Shown here piece after piece: positions 11,241-25,828 of a stretch of DNA of 64,000 nucleotides (position 1 is the first letter of the stretch; each line of letters starts with the position of its first letter). The stretch lies in assembly GCF_030936135.1 (NCBI RefSeq), contig NC_082613.1, positions 4,216,001 through 4,280,000 of the forward strand, in the 5' to 3' direction. The notes beneath the pieces are model-generated. The model was given only the letters and a program-made list of their open reading frames with translations, did not search any database and had not been told where the DNA came from. Origin of the DNA: Gavia stellata. Lineage: Eukaryota; Chordata; Aves; Gaviiformes; Gaviidae. A program made the position numbers and the translations under genes.

Positions 11241-14200
11241 GAAACACTTCAATTCCCCATCTCTGTTGGCACTGCTCGGTGATACAGTAATACAAATACG
11301 TAATTAGTTGCCATGGCAAATGCTCATATTTAACAGTATTGTACAGGGAAGCTCATGATCATAAGTCTGAAAACTACATTTACAAATAGAAACCCAAATG
11401 CTGTAAAGTATTACCCAAAAGCTTATGATGTTGTGATTACCAATTACACTTCGCTGTTGTAAGCAAACTGCTTTTTGGCTGCTGTGAGGAGTAAAAGAAA
11501 ATGCTATCCAACTTCATTCCAGTGACATTTGTTGAGTAGATCAGTATTGTTATCTGAAGTCAGGTTTTAAATGATGTCTTGTTTTGTGTATGATATTTCA
11601 GTCTTGTGACATGTTCAGTCAGACCATTATATATGGGTTAAAATAGATCCTTTGAAGTATGTGTGCTAAGAATTGACAGTATGCTCTGTTGAGCCCGCTT
11701 GTACCTTTCCTTGTGTCTGCTACCTTCTGAAAACCCCAATAAAGTATTTTTATACAAAGCTTGCTGAATGTTTTATGGTAAACAGGGTGTTGCTGGAAAT
11801 GATAAAATCCAACTGAAAGCAAAATGTCTATGAATTTGCCTGAGGAGACAGTTAAAGCCTATACATTTCGCAAAAAAATAGTTCCTCAAACAGTGTCTCT
11901 TACCTCTGATTTGCAGGTTCCTGACAGCACACCAAGGGTGTGGTGAGCACACATCACTTAATTCTTTCCAACTTTGGTTCTTTTCTAGAGCATGTTACAT
12001 GCAACTTAGATCTGAAAAAGTTACATTAACACTAACTCCTCCTGTGACTTACAAAATCCACTGGCCTGCCTAAAAATGACAAAGTCCTAATGCGAACAAC
12101 GTACCAGTTTCCAGCTGTGGTTCTCTTCATTTGTTCATAGAGAGAGGTGGGACTACTAGATCGTTCAGTCTGATAAAAAGAAAAGCTACTGGCTGTGTTA
12201 CACCTTAAGAAAAGGGTGGAGAAATTGTTGTGTCTGTCTTTTTTTTTTTTTTAGTGGTTACCTTCTCCGTGTTGTCATCCTCCAGAAAAAGGATTTTGTT
12301 TTCTTCTTTTGAAGACTATCCTGCACGATCTTCACTGGATCAGTGGAAAGTCTTTGAAATACAGTAGAGGCCAAGTAACTGTTAAAATGATACTAAATTG
12401 TTTGCAAAAGGGAAATAGGCCCCATTTCAGGTGGTCTTCCATCATTCAAAGAGTCAGCTTTCTCCAGGAGGAGTTTATCAGCTTCTGAAGCCATGCCCAC
12501 AACACGCTCCCATACCACTTCCTTCGCCCCTGCATGTCACAAAAGGCTATTTCTTGTACCTGTAGAACACACACCCCTCTGATATCCCGATTTCTGCTCA
12601 CCAGTCCTCAGCATGCTTGCAAATAAATGTGGATTGCGTGCCATCTGCTGCCACCAAAACGAGTATGATGCTACAGGTAACTACTGAAAAGTCAAAACAG
12701 ATACCAGTTATTTAACAAAACTGAGTAAGACTAGAGCATAACGCACCTTGCTGCATTCCTTCCCTTCTCCCTTTTTGGGGGGGCTGTTTTTTAACAGAAA
12801 TACCCCTAAACATAACTGAAAGCCCAGGAAACTTATTAGCACAGACACTTGTACCATTTTAAGAGAGAGGAAGCTTAACAGAAAAGATGGAAGTTCATCT
12901 AAACAAACTCTCACAGCTTTCTGTGGTTAACAGCTGAGTCTCTGACAAACTACACCTGAGAATACCTTCCATACCACGGTTTTGTTATTTCTGACTAAAC
13001 GAATGAACAAAGAATTTATCAGTCTTTCCTATCTGAGACATTTGCCTGAGCAGGGACTGGTAATTGGGCTTTCTAGTAGAATAAAATAGGAAGATCATAG
13101 AGGGGGGTGGTTTTATTTTTCTTATTTCCTCCACATTCCACTACACATCAAGAATGTTAATACATTATTATGCAAAAAGAACAGAGCTATGCAACAGGGA
13201 GCATTACTGAGTTATTTTAGTGGGTTTTTTTCCCCCCCTTTCTATAAATTTCCCCTTCTTAGAGCTTGAATTCATTGAATCAAATTTTAAAAAACCCCAA
13301 ACATTAACAGTCCTAGCTCCAGAGAGGGCTTCACTGGACATGATGAGCTGAGCAAGTAGCCATTTCAAAAGGGAGTTACAACTGTTTAAATTCTGAACAT
13401 GATCTTTCTCTGGATAGTCTGAGCCTCCAATCTCAAATTCTTCGCTTATGATTAAGTATTTATGTACTGAAGGCAAACAGCAGGTTTCCCCCTACATCCA
13501 TTGGTAGTAACTTTGTTCAAAAGTGATGAGACTAGCTTTAAATTTCAAGGTCACTTTACAAGCATATGGGCTAGGAATTCCTTTCTTTCACTTGTTCACA
13601 CCGTCAGAGCGCTAAAACTGTAAGGAAAATACGCAGTTTTAAGAGACTCATAAAATTCATAATTCTCACAGGGAGTTGCTGGAGATTGCTTTCGCTTCCA
13701 GTGATCCATAAGACCATGATATACCTACACAGAAGTCCACATGCCATCTGTGCAAGCACCATACTTTCTTAGTCCCACATATTTCTGTATAATTTAAAAT
13801 CTTAATGGTACTTTTCTCTGAGCTTTCAGAATGCACTTTTGGTCTCAAAGTCCTTTCGCCAAAGAATAAAGAAATGGACTCATTTCACTGTGAGCCGTTT
13901 GCACAGTATTTTTATAGTCTCTGACCTCCATATGGGCAGAATTACCTAAACTTAGCTGAAAGTAATTTTATTCATTGGTGGATTTTGCAGGGAAGATAAT
14001 TCTATTCCTTCCTGAAAGAAGAGCTCTTGCCTTGCCAAATAAAAAGGAACAATAACTACTTATGCCTGGATGTGAGGTCACACCTGAGCCTGGTTTTCAT
14101 ACTGAAAATGTTATGAACTGTTTTGAAGTTTCAGAGTAGCTGATGGCTAATTCAAATATGCTTAAAAGAATATTTGAATTCTGCTGATTTTTAGCGCTCA

Positions 14201-17200
14201 GAATATAAACGTCTGTAGGGATTTGGAAGAGGCAGGGACTAGGGAGTTTCTAGGCATAATCAAATATGAACTGTGAAAATACATTACCATTAGAGAAGGT
14301 AGGACTTCTTGTCAACTAGCCTAGTAAAACACTCATATATAAATTTTTTGCTACCCTACCTGCTAACAGAAACGCCCCATTCCTATTGTCTAGACATAAA
14401 CCGAACCGGCAGGACCTGCTTTCAAAAACCATGAAAGACGACTTGCTGTAATTATGAACATGCATCAAATATTTGTGGAAGCACATAGGCTTCCACACAG
14501 AAAAGAAACCAAGCTATTTCCAGAAAGAAGTATCCGATGTATGCATGGAGTGTTAGTAAACAATGTTCATGCAGCTGTAAATCATACTCAGGAGCTTTTT
14601 AAAGAAATGGGCTAAGTGACTTCCCGTAAGACCTGTGCAGAGGTAATGTCAGTTCCCTTGTCTTAATACAAACCCACACGCCATTGACTCGATGATGTAA
14701 AGGCCACCATAACGAGGTCTGTGCTCCTTTCTTAGAGCAGCGTCTGCATATCTATAAACTATCAAAGAACGTTTTTCAGCACAGCTACTTTCTTTTTGGC
14801 TCTGTAATGCTTCCTCCCTAATCACAGATCTCTTACACAGACAGAGGAATTTTGCTCCCACCTCGTCTCTTCAGCGCCCTTCCTCAATTACCATTCCTTA
14901 TTTGTTCTCTCCAACCTGCAGTTATATAAATTGCTCCGTTGTTCCAGAGGCATCACTGAAGCGTCATTAGCTCAAGTAGGAGGCTAAAGAAGAGAGAACG
15001 CAAAAAGGAGCTTTTGTTGAAAAACACCTGTCTGGGATAATTAATGAGATTTGCTGAGAGGGATGGGCTTTGAAATCGGGAAAATATGGTTATATTTTGA
15101 TTTGAAAGAATGCTAATGGTTTTCCTTCCATGTTTGTAAATGAACATTCATTTTCATAGTAGAACTAGGATGGAAAGACCGTAGGTTAGTATCCTTGCTA
15201 GAAAGAAGTTTTACAACATGATTTCTATGGGAGAGGATTCATTTTTCATAACCCCAGCTCCCATGCAGTGACACCAGCACAACTTTGCAGTATAGACCTA
15301 GTCTTCAAAGAGACCTTCTCCACTCTACAGAACTCGTTCTGCAAATAGATGGGACACAATAAGGACTAATATTATCTTTACTTCTGATGTGGGAATTGCA
15401 GACAAGAATAAAAACACTTTGCAGACTGCCCTGGATGAGTGCCACAAAAGGGAAAAGCTCTCTCCATTTCTAACACTACAAAGCTAGCCTTTCATACAAG
15501 ATTTCACAGGTGTTCTTGTGGATAGTAGGGAATTCACAGCACTTCTGCGTTCCCTTAACCTTGACTTAAATCTCCTCCTTTCCTCCCTACCATTGCACAA
15601 CATACTTTTCTGCCAATAGAGTTGTATTTGCAGGATTAAGGAATTATGGGGTTTAGAAAAACAGCTAGGAATTCTGCAGGGTGAAAGGTATTATTTATAA
15701 CCTGGTACCATCATTTTATTGAGATATAAAACTATCATTAGCATTCACTTCAACATACCCAACTTCTACCTGGGAGAGGAAGACTTGTACATACCTTAAA
15801 GCAAGAAAACCCAGGTCTGTCCCTAAACCTCTTGTTGCGAGCTCAGGAATGCTGATGGCTCATTAAATCAGCACCATTTTTATTGCTATAGTCCAGGATG
15901 CATGAGTATTACTTATTACTAGGTATTTACAAGCCCCGCATTTTTACTCCATAATTTACAAGCTGCTTGCACAGTCTGGGTACAAAAAGGAACTAGTATT
16001 TAATCCAATTATGAAACATTACAGGTAGAGCTGTGCACACACATTTGTGGGGGAAGAACAAGACTATTATTTCTCCATTTGTAAAATTCTACAACCTGAA
16101 ACAAATTTTTAAATGACTCAGATGCACCAAGCATGACTTTTTGTTGTGTTGTAAAGGCTTTTCTTATACATCAAATACCTGTCAATAGTTCATAGGACCC
16201 CCTGCCATAACATATAATCATTATGTATTAGAGATGGCAAGGAAAGGGTATGACAGTAGGTAGTTCTGGTGCGTGTGTGTACAAACACAAGCATCCCTCC
16301 TGTGCATGCAAATGCACAATTCATGACAAAAATAGTTTTTATAGGCAGACTGTGCCCACAACTTAGGCATCTGTTCTTTTAAGCACAAAAGCGCATCTGT
16401 GATGCAACACTGACTTTTGAATGATTTTTAACACAATATCCTAGGATTAAGCAGCACAATTAACCCTGAAGAAAAACTGATTGCAAAGTAGTTAATAATC
16501 TCTGCTATCTCTGAGCATTCACAAACAACAAACTCTCTGCTAGAAGAGCATTGACAGTTCTGGCAAATTTTTTAGCTGTTAAGTAACAGCTCACACACGG
16601 CTTCAGTCATTAGAAGCTGTTTATTGGACGACAAACAATAATGGCAGTTGCATATATAATTCCTTGAACATGAGGTTGCACGTACACCCTGCAGTGTTCA
16701 TGAACTGATGATGGATTGACAAAGCAGAGCAATTACCCTCCATTATGAAAATAATTTACACTCTAAGAAACACAAATTTAATAGACCATTACAGCTAAAG
16801 CACTGTTTAATATCTCTGATACAGCTTGTATTCAAAATATACAGGGATAAAATAGTATGTATAATACTTGCATGAAGCTCATGTTAAGCGCTCAAAGAAC
16901 TAGTAATTAACCTGTTATTCAAGAGCTTTCATGAAAGTAACAAGAAGATCCTTTGTTATTGCCGTTAATACTCTTAATCAAAATGAAGGTCCCAAAGTAC
17001 TTTACAAAACTGTATAGACAGAAGAATGCTGACATATAGCTAATTCTAGAGTAAGGGCAGGACTGAAGTCAAACGTGCACAGTTGTCACTGCAAGTATAG
17101 AGCAACAAGGAAAATTAAAACCTCAGCGAAGGACCAAAATGCCCAACATACCCTTTCTGAAGTTTTCATGGGGAAGAACTCATGCAGACTGAAGTACGTA

Positions 17201-18619
17201 CAACAGTTCATCCATTTCAGAAAGATAAGGAGCTGAAATCCCTTAGAAATTCCCCCTCGGAAATCCCACATGCTCCTGACCACTGCTTCAAAGTGACCGT
17301 CTCAAAAATGGTTTCTGAGAACATGGGGTTTATAGTAATTTCCTTCAAAAATGACTATAAGTACGACCTTTCTTCATTCATCTGTTGAGAGGTTGTCCCA
17401 GCTAAAGTACCAAACAGAAGACTATCAGGGAAATCAACTATTTAAGGTCATTATGATCAACTCATCTTAATAACCATGTTTTCAACTCGGCAGTTAATTC
17501 ACTGAGTACTATTTGCTATGCATCACTTCAGTAGAGTGCCTTTCAAGCACAATTTATAAATAGGGAAAATTTCTAATCAATATTAATCACTCACAAGTGT
17601 GGCATGACAAGTTATCAAATCAGCAGGTAATACAACAGAAGAATTGCCTCCTCCACACCAAAAAAACGCAAAACATGAACTTCAGTTAGCCTAAATGCCA
17701 CCTGTACAACAATCTCTGAAGAGGTATTTGTGTGCCGACAGGCTCTACCAAACTGCCTTAGAAAAACAGATGTATTAGCTATCAAAGAGAAGAACAAGCA
17801 TAAAATATTTTCTGAGAAAATCTGAGCAAGTTCCATCTTTATTCAATTACATTTGTGACCTTCTGCAATTATTTGCTCCATTAATATATAAGCACTCAAG
17901 CTTTACTACCATGAAAGTGGGAATATAGCTTTTTTTTTAGCTTGAATATTCACTAAAAGCAAATTTCAACTGTGCATTTGTCCATCAAGTGACCAGGTTA
18001 GTTAAATGTATTACTGGTTTTATTCCAGACTAAATACATTAGGAAATTAACTTCTGTAGCACTAACTTAATTTAGTCTTAATATACAATTCTAGAACTGT
18101 GTTGGTCAGTTTCGTAAGCCACTTCAATATATTTAGTAAGCATTAAAAAAAATCACTATCTTTAGAACATATAATTAGTGATAATTTATATGAAGTAGCA
18201 GCACCAGTTAATAAACTATACATGTTTCACATGGCAATCTTTGTTATCCATCTACAAATCAAGTTTTATTTCCTGTGAAAAAAATCCTAAATGCTTTAAA
18301 AAAAAATGGGAGATATCTTGAGTCAGCTCACAGAAATCTCCTGAACGCTAAAACAGACAGTACTCTGAAGAGGTTAAAATGGATACTAGAGGATTTTCTG
18401 AAGCAGCATGCTGAACTGGGCATCTCTTCAGTGAGTCGTGTGTTTCTGTGCTTCTCTGCACACATTTAGGTGAAGTACTTTGAAGCTACAAATCCAAATA
18501 CGACATATATGGTTACCTAAAAGTTATGCTTGTACAAGACACCTAGAATAAAAATACTAGTGTTACAGGACTATCACTACACTCAATTTTTTCCAAATGC
18601 CAGGTCCTCTGCCTTGCCG

Positions 18620-18800
18620 CAGATTTTCTATGTGACTGTGCAAGTCACTGGCGTCCAAATCCAGACAGATAATTAGATTCAAAATTTCTAAAATTCAGTG
18701 GGACGTAGGCTTTTCCCAGCCTGGCTAGATCTGGACCTCAGCCTCCTGTGATTCAGTTTCTACCAGTGAAAGTAGGTTAATAAATATCGCTCTCAAACAT
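18620..18800 (+). mobile_element. Possible MIR-like SINE remnant, interrupted
   Basis: TATGTGACTGTGCAAGTCAC at 18630 resembles the MIR core, and TGATTCAGTTTCTACCAGTG near 18750 resembles the following 'cctcagtttccccatctg' block. The two matches are separated by about 100 bases of unrelated sequence, so either an insertion split the element or one match is chance. Confidence 0.3.
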
Positions 18801-20095
18801 AAGGTATCGTAATATTTAAAAAAAAAAAAAAAGATATGATGTAAAACACATGAAATTTTCATCCCTCAAAGCCATTTTCCTAATGGTGATAAATTAGTTA
18901 ATGAAGCTAGAAAATTTCGGTTGATATAGAAACAGAAATGAGTTAGCTTACCAAAATAAAATACATTTTTTACATCTGTAGTTACAGGGACCATAAGGAC
19001 CTTGTACAGCTAGCATGGGACTTAAGCCATAGCGTAGATGGGCAAGCTTCAAAACCACAACTTCTGGCACTGAAGTTATTAAATGTTACCAGTTTTTGTT
19101 TTTCTAGACAGAGCCCACTGTCCCAATAATTGTTGATTTGAACTACTGTTTTAAACTTCCATTACATGTCTGGTGTGGGGGTGGGTAAATGACGAAAATA
19201 AACATTTTCTAAAATAATGCAGTAAAAAAATGTTGATTTAATCGGTGACCTTTTACCAGGTTATTTTTTTTAAATGTGATAAATGTGTGTCCTGTCTGGG
19301 CAAAGCAAACTAGCTGCCCAAACTCATCTTCCTGATTTGTAACAGAGGAAAACAACAGGAAATGAATAGCCACAAAACAGTATGATTTCATGAATAAGAT
19401 AATCAAAATATGGATACTTCATCAGACAGATGTCTTCTTGACAACCAGTGGTTTAGCAATTACATTGCCTCATGCAAATACTTTTCTTCATAAGCATTTT
19501 CCACTTTTAGTGGAAGATTAATTTATCTAGATTTAGACAGTGAATAGCTAACTTCTACCAACGGTTGATTAGTGTGTGTACAAAGGAAGCACTGGGTGGG
19601 GATTCACATGTCTTTGGAAAACAGTGATGTTCCAATCTCAACGGTAATTAAGCACTGAGGAACCAAACGTCAAGATTCAAATGAGCAATCTTTAAATTTA
19701 TGACCAAGCTTTTCCAGATGCTAAAATTGATCCCAAACCATAGATGTTTTCTAAAATACTGACTCTTACCTACAGATTAATTGACTATGGATTTCTCCAG
19801 TTACGAAGACAAAAAGGCTCCCACTGAGGATTTGAATAACAAAAGAGAATTTGTTCTGCAGTGAGTTTTTAGTCCTGCTTTTCAATCAGTGCTAATAAGT
19901 CTGGATCTAAGTGCATTTCTAAAGCATGCATTTTAAAAGGTGATTTAGTCTGTATAAAACATTTTCAGCATATGTGAATAAGCACAAGGCTCTTCATGTT
20001 TTGTGCCTTATTTTACTCAGTAACCATGACATAAAATAAAAGCATTGAGTATACTGCAATGCTGCACTCAGGTTAAAAAAAAACTCAAAACACCT

Positions 20096-20170
20096 GGGCC
20101 AGGGTCACCACTGCATTATGCCAGAGTGACTCCAATTAAAATTAATGGAATGTTACCAGAATAAAATGGA
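20096..20170 (+). mobile_element. Possible ancient amniote interspersed repeat
   Basis: The stretch reads like the widespread amniote pattern 'actccattgaaatcaatggagttacaccag': it contains GTGACTCCAATTAAAATTAA followed by TGGAATGTTACCAGAATAAA. I recognise the pattern but cannot assign a named family with certainty. Confidence 0.3.
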
Positions 20171-20764
20171 CTGTAACAAAGTAACCAGCCATGCCCATTA
20201 CCTCTTACTGAAACTGAGCATGCAGACATGAGTTATTTATTAAAGTGTAATTATATGGTTTAGTAGTATGGCGAGTCTTTTGTCTTCACTCATCGTTCAG
20301 GAAATACATATATAATACACAAATACTTCCACCTTGGTGACATAACAGTATAGCAATAAGCAAAGATAGCCAAAGAATGGACACTTGAAGGAGTCAAAGT
20401 GGTCTTTTGTATCCACCAAACCTGTGGATAAAAAAAAAAAAAAAAGACACTGTTAAGGCCTCCTTGGACAATTCTATTTCGATCAGGAAAGAAGAGATGA
20501 AAAATTACTCTCAGTGGGAAAATGAAGGACAAACACAATCGCAATATTAAAACTAGGTTGATAAAGATCTCCCTGCCTTTGTCCTATCAGCTTTGTTTTA
20601 TGTCTCAGAAAAACGGGCACATACCACATAATAAATTTCAGAACCACATAGAGAAAAATTCAGAGTGCAGCCTGAAGGTAGCTTTGTTCTATTATCAAGA
20701 GTTGCAAAATCACCCTTTATCATTATTGGCACACATATATAACCTCCCCTCCAAATATTAATAA

Positions 20765-20860
20765 CTTCAGTCTTTTCAGACCTCTGTAGTGCAGGCACAA
20801 TTAATCCCTGTTTAACAAGATGGGGAAACTTGCTAATGGGAAACAGGACTGGAAACTGCA
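20765..20860 (-). mobile_element. Possible MIR-like SINE remnant, reverse
   Basis: Read on the minus strand, the stretch contains AAGTTTCCCCATCTTGTTAA followed by ACAGGGATTAA. This resembles the MIR segment 'cagtttccccatctgtaaaacagggata'. Only this block is convincing; the tRNA-like head is not seen. Confidence 0.35.
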
Positions 20861-23053
20861 GTATGGAAGACAAACAGAAGAAAACAAAGCTGTTCTTTAA
20901 AGGCCAGGCACACATCAACGTTGGGATGAAATTTAGCAGTATCAGCGTGAAGGTTTAACTTATATCAAACTCATTTTCACAATGGTGATGACCTTCATTA
21001 TTAACAGAAGTGGTCCAAACCCAAAATATAACTTTCACAGAAACAATAGGGCTGTACACTTATTGAAGAGATGCTGAGCTCCAAACTTACCTATTTTCCC
21101 CACACACACTGTGCCAGACAAAAATCTCCAGATTATGGGCTACGGTGTCCCCAAAAATAAGAGCTCCCAAAGTAAAGGTAATCTTGCTACTAGTAAAAAG
21201 TCCATTTTTACACAACAATGATATTCGTAAAAAGATTAAGCCAAAGCATATATTCATTGTCTTTTAATTTCCATTGCAGAGTTAACAGTTCAAACAACAC
21301 ATTAGCATTCCAGCAGCCTGTCTGGTCCCTATTTATGTCCACCTGCCATTCAATTAATAACTCATTAAGTTGCACACCTCCAACACACCTAACCTCTGGT
21401 CCCAACATTAACCTTACATTACCAGTGTCGGCCAATGAGCCCAGTTAGCAATATCCTGTGGAAGACAAGACAGCAAAGAAGTCACATTGGTGTTCTGTAC
21501 CCAGCAGCTTGTACAAACGTGTGGAAACTACAGCAAGGTCCCGTTCTACCAGCAACAGCATCTCTGGTTCACAGCCATTCCTGCAATTCTGTAATTTCAA
21601 TCAATATTTAAAAAACAACAGGTTACGAGTTCTTAAACGTGTTCAAGTCAGAGTACCTACTCACTTACCACAAATTTACTTAAAAATAAAAATCACTATG
21701 AAGAAGCTTAGTAAATACACAATAGTGAAAGAAATTTTCCTTGCAACGGAAAAAGAAACCGAGACCTGACACTTCTGGCAGCCTTCACTTTCCATTGCAT
21801 TCGAGCAACTGGTGACCTCCCACTACTTTAATATCACAACTCTAAGCACACATATTATCAGAATGAATACAGGCAAACATGACAGCATCTGGTGTCACGT
21901 CCTGCATCTCCTGCCCCTTGCCGAGACCCCGAGCAGTGCTATCTGCACAGCCTCCCCAGTACTGGAAGCAGGGCGGTGGCAGGCGTTGCTCTCCTCCCAG
22001 AATGATGCTGCAGCAGAGCAGAACCACTGAGTGCAAGTTCAGCAAGGGTCTCACTTTTATGGCTGTTGGTTCAATTCATTGCAAACACATTCTTATTCAC
22101 CTTAAAAAATATTAAGTAATACCAAAAAAAAAGTACTTAACAAAACCGTGTAAGTAAAGCAGACTGCAAAATGTACCATGCTTAAACACACTGATTCAAT
22201 GTTTTATTTAAGGTACTACAATGAGTCCTCAATATCCGTGTGTTTGAAAAGTGTGGTCCTTTTTAATGCTTGTCTTTGCATTAGCATTTCATTTTCTTTT
22301 TCTGTTCAATTGATACCACCTACACTTTCCAAGAACCTACAAAGTGGGAGAGGATTGCAAATAAATATAAAAACACAATTAGCACTAAAATGCTTTGGCA
22401 GTCAGGTACTAAAAAAATGTATTCAGAAGATGAGTACTAGGACTGTAAAGTGCTAAACAAAATTATGGCTCAAGCTTCTCCAGGAAATATAAAATAGACT
22501 GGACTTTAATTCACATTAAAATAAGGCTCATTGTTGGAATGAGAAATAAAATCCCCCACCTCTTTCCTCTTGTCAACTTGAAAATCAAGGACAACATCAA
22601 CGGTTTCAGCAAAGGAAAGCAAAAGCTAGTTAAGGAAAGTGATGCAGAAGAATGCCACCAAAACATCTCCAAAACCTAAACCAAAACAAGCCTGTCCACC
22701 CCAACCACAAAAACAGTGGGAAGAAATCCTATAGCACATAATTTTTCTCTAAAACAATTCATCATTCTCTCTTAACCTGAATATTTTTTCTTCTCTGTTC
22801 CTAGACGTAAAATGAGTTTCCTTTGTAAATATCTTCTTCTCAGCAGAACCAGAGATTACTCCTCAGTTCTGTACCTCATAATTAGAATGGGACGCAAGAG
22901 ATCTTCGTGCTAAAACTGAAGGAGCACTATGGAGAAATGTGACTAAGCTATTAACTCATTATCGTGCTGAGCAGCACACAGCCACTCCTTTTGTTTGGCA
23001 TTAACTTAGGGACCTCTAGCATGAGGTTACTTTGTTTGGTATACATGTATATT

Positions 23054-23222
23054 CACAGAATCACAGAATCATTAAGGTTGGAAAAGACCTGGAAGATCAA
23101 GTCCAACCATCAGCCAACCCCACCATGCCCACTAACCCATGTCCTGCAGTGCCACGTCCACACGTTCCTTGAACACCTCCAGTGATGGTGACTCCACCAC
23201 CTCCCTGGGCAGCCTCTTCCAA
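23054..23222 (-). mobile_element. CR1 LINE 3' end, truncated
   Basis: The minus-strand 3' tail of chicken repeat 1 is seen as CACAGAATCACAGAATC, followed by AAGGTTGGAAAAGACCT, AAGTCCAACCATCAGCC, CCACCATGCCCACTAA and CACCTCCCTGGGCAGCC. The repeated 8-bp CACAGAAT end is the typical CR1 terminus. About 170 bases remain, with the usual severe 5' truncation. It lies in the HRH3-MTG2 intergenic gap, about 2.6 kb beyond the MTG2 stop codon. Confidence 0.9.
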
Positions 23223-25054
23223 TTGACTACAGTAAGTTCAAGCTCCTACAAACAGTTGTTCCAACACTAAAGCTGGAGCTATTTGGCACTTTTCATCGAC
23301 AGATGAAGGAGTATGTGTTCCTGTAAAGCCTCTTTGAACTCTACAAGCATGTGGTTAGGAACTTGGTACTGTCATCTCAGAACAGGTGGCTGGAACATTA
23401 AGAACAGAGAAACCAATTATATGATCAACAGGACATTCTGTTAAGCTATCTAGCAACCTGCTGTGTTTTTGCACATCAGTACACAATATACTCTCCACTC
23501 CAAGAAATGAGGTTGCATGAGCACTAGAAAGCGAGGGTGAAAGCTGCTTGAGTACAGAGGCTTTTAAAACAGCCTCTGTCATTCTCAAAGACTGCCAAAT
23601 ACTAAAATACAATCAGAGAGAGCACAAAGTATTTGTAGGTATCAAATGTTCTGCAAAGTAGCTGCACCAGCTTTTGTGTTCAGGCAATCTCCTCCTGGTT
23701 GTGTTAAATGTGGCTGAAAACATGTAGCAATAGAAGGAAATACAACAGTGAAGCCTAAAAATGCTGCACAAAACCAAACAGAAAGACAGAAGTGAATATT
23801 AAGTTCTATTTAATTCAGTTTGGTAAATCCCAGGGATGAAGCAAGTATAAAACAAAACATCAGAGCGACTTTGGGATTTAATATTTGTTTTCATTTTTTC
23901 CCGACCATATTTATACTGATATCACTGCTTATAATGCATAGATTACTTTCCACACCTGATCACAGAGAAAAATACTCAGAATGTGAATTTAGGAGAGGTA
24001 ATTACCTGTTTTGCCCACATTTTTATTTAATAATTCAGGCATTTGAGTCGATCTTGCACTTTTTCAGAATAAAAACCTGCTGCTCTTAAGAATAAGAAGG
24101 GGCATGCATCTTCTTTGTTATACAGGCAAAGTTAGTTCTAATTCATAATCATAATCACAGAGCTGATCCCAACGCTGATACAGCAGGAGCGTGTGAGTTG
24201 AGCTTTAATTTAGAGATTGAACAAGACTGCCCCTTCCCAGTCATAGGCAGTCAGGGAAAAAAGTCCATCGTTCATGGAAGCTGAGAAAGCCAGCCTTTTA
24301 AGGATGCAACATTCAGAAGCGTTCGAGTATTAGAGATTAAATCAAACACTGTGCAAAGTGACAGAAGCAGAGAGGATTATCACCCTCTCTGTAGTGTACA
24401 GAAGGAAGCAGTTAGGGGCTACAGCTGATCTATTTTTTTTAAAACCGCTGAGTAATTCCTACTACTGCTGATACAGCAGAAAATAACCAATTTTAGTTTA
24501 AACATAATGAAATTCTTATTTGTAAGTTAACAAATCTTAACCAAAGACAAGCGATAGGTGCATGTTTTATAATGCACCAAACTGTCCTTAAAATTTAACT
24601 ATTATTTTGCCTGAAAAAACAAAGAAAATTTTACAAACATCACACCTTCTGTTTTAATGATGGTGCTAATGAGTTTACTTTGTGCTTCATTGATGTGACA
24701 AAGCATGTGCAAGGTCTGTAATTTCAGACTGCTGGTTTGGAAGGCAAAGTTAATCTTCTTTAAAAATAAAGAACAATGGTTTCTCTTGACTACTTAAGTA
24801 TTTGTGTCTCAGCATTCCACAAGTCTGTTAGGATCCCTTATGAAAAAGCTTAATAATATGTTTTGATAAATTTTGACTTTTCACTACCAAGATAATACTC
24901 TTTTAAACAGAATATGACCAGAGTATACAGAAGCAGGTCTTCTTTCAGCATGAGGAGAGGGCAAAGACCCACTGTTCTAAATGAAGATTTCTGAATTCCT
25001 AGAAAACAAAATTTAAGAACACTATCACAAAATGACATAGTAAAAAAAAAAAAA

Positions 25055-25828
25055 AGGGCAAAGAACTGTATTGTTCTTTTATTTGGAATATCTAAGCCTA
25101 GGATTTCTCGAACATTGCTTGAGATTCCTCAAGGAAACTGCAGAAGAACTCAAAAATGAGTTCCCTAGCTAGTTTATACAGCTACTTAGCTGCTGCCAGC
25201 GTTTAAAGATAGTTAATTATTTATACTAACGAGGAAATAATTTAAATCATTAATTGCAGCAGTTTCATGCTCCTCCTTCCTAAAAAACACTGAGAAGCTG
25301 TGCCTCGTCTGAGGAAAAAAAAACAAAAACCAACCACAAAACAGAAGAAAAATTTAAAAGATGACTGAAAGTGCTTATGGTATAAAAACAGATGAACATG
25401 GGACCACCTTATTTTTACTTTAGAATTTTTGATTAGTGAAAATTGAGAAGTCACTTCACTCTGATTCAGAAAGCAATCCAGCATCTCCTGCAGATCCAGA
25501 ATTTCAGTTATTTCTACTAGATAGCATTCTCTTCATTCTATAATTAACTATCTAATGCCAAACAAGATCCAGGTTTCCAATTCAATACCCATCATGATTA
25601 CAATTTTCAAATTCTGTTGTAAAACACCTGAGACACCTCAAAGGTGAACAAACAAACAAAATCTTTCCAATGCAGCAGTCCAGAACAAATCCACATGCTG
25701 TGCCCCTTGCATTTTAAAAAAAAAAAAAACAACCCATAGAAAAAACCAAAACCACACAGATGCAATCTAATCAAATAATGTTGGTTTTTTTGTTTTCCTC
25801 CTTCCAGTACAGTGCACAGTTCTGGTTC
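25055..25828 (-). other. Probable MTG2 3' UTR
   Basis: The segment between the MTG2 stop codon and the first AATAAA downstream on the minus strand (25078-25083) is about 750 bases, a plausible 3' UTR. It includes A/T homopolymer runs near 25709 and 25315. The cleavage point is inferred only from the signal. Confidence 0.5.
25078..25083 (-). terminator. MTG2 polyadenylation signal candidate
   Basis: AATAAA on the minus strand (TTTATT on the plus strand) is the first canonical signal after the MTG2 stop codon, about 745 bases downstream. Confidence 0.5.

Larger units (their letters stand above)
10265..25054. other. About 15 kb HRH3-MTG2 intergenic region
   Basis: No protein-coding exon is recognised on either strand. 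The open frames are short, lack family motifs and are not linked by splice sites. The DNA is AT-rich, with homopolymer A or T runs (for example near 12239, 18820 and 20430). Degenerate SINE-like fragments near 11080, 18620 and 20765, another old repeat near 20096 and one CR1 tail at 23054 are the only parts explained. Long AT-rich gaps beside neuronal receptor genes often hold distal enhancers, but nothing here identifies one by eye. Confidence 0.6.

Noticed and set aside
18275-18469. 64-codon Lys-rich frame in the HRH3-MTG2 gap
   Set aside because: It is short, in AT-rich DNA, with no motif, promoter or splice context.
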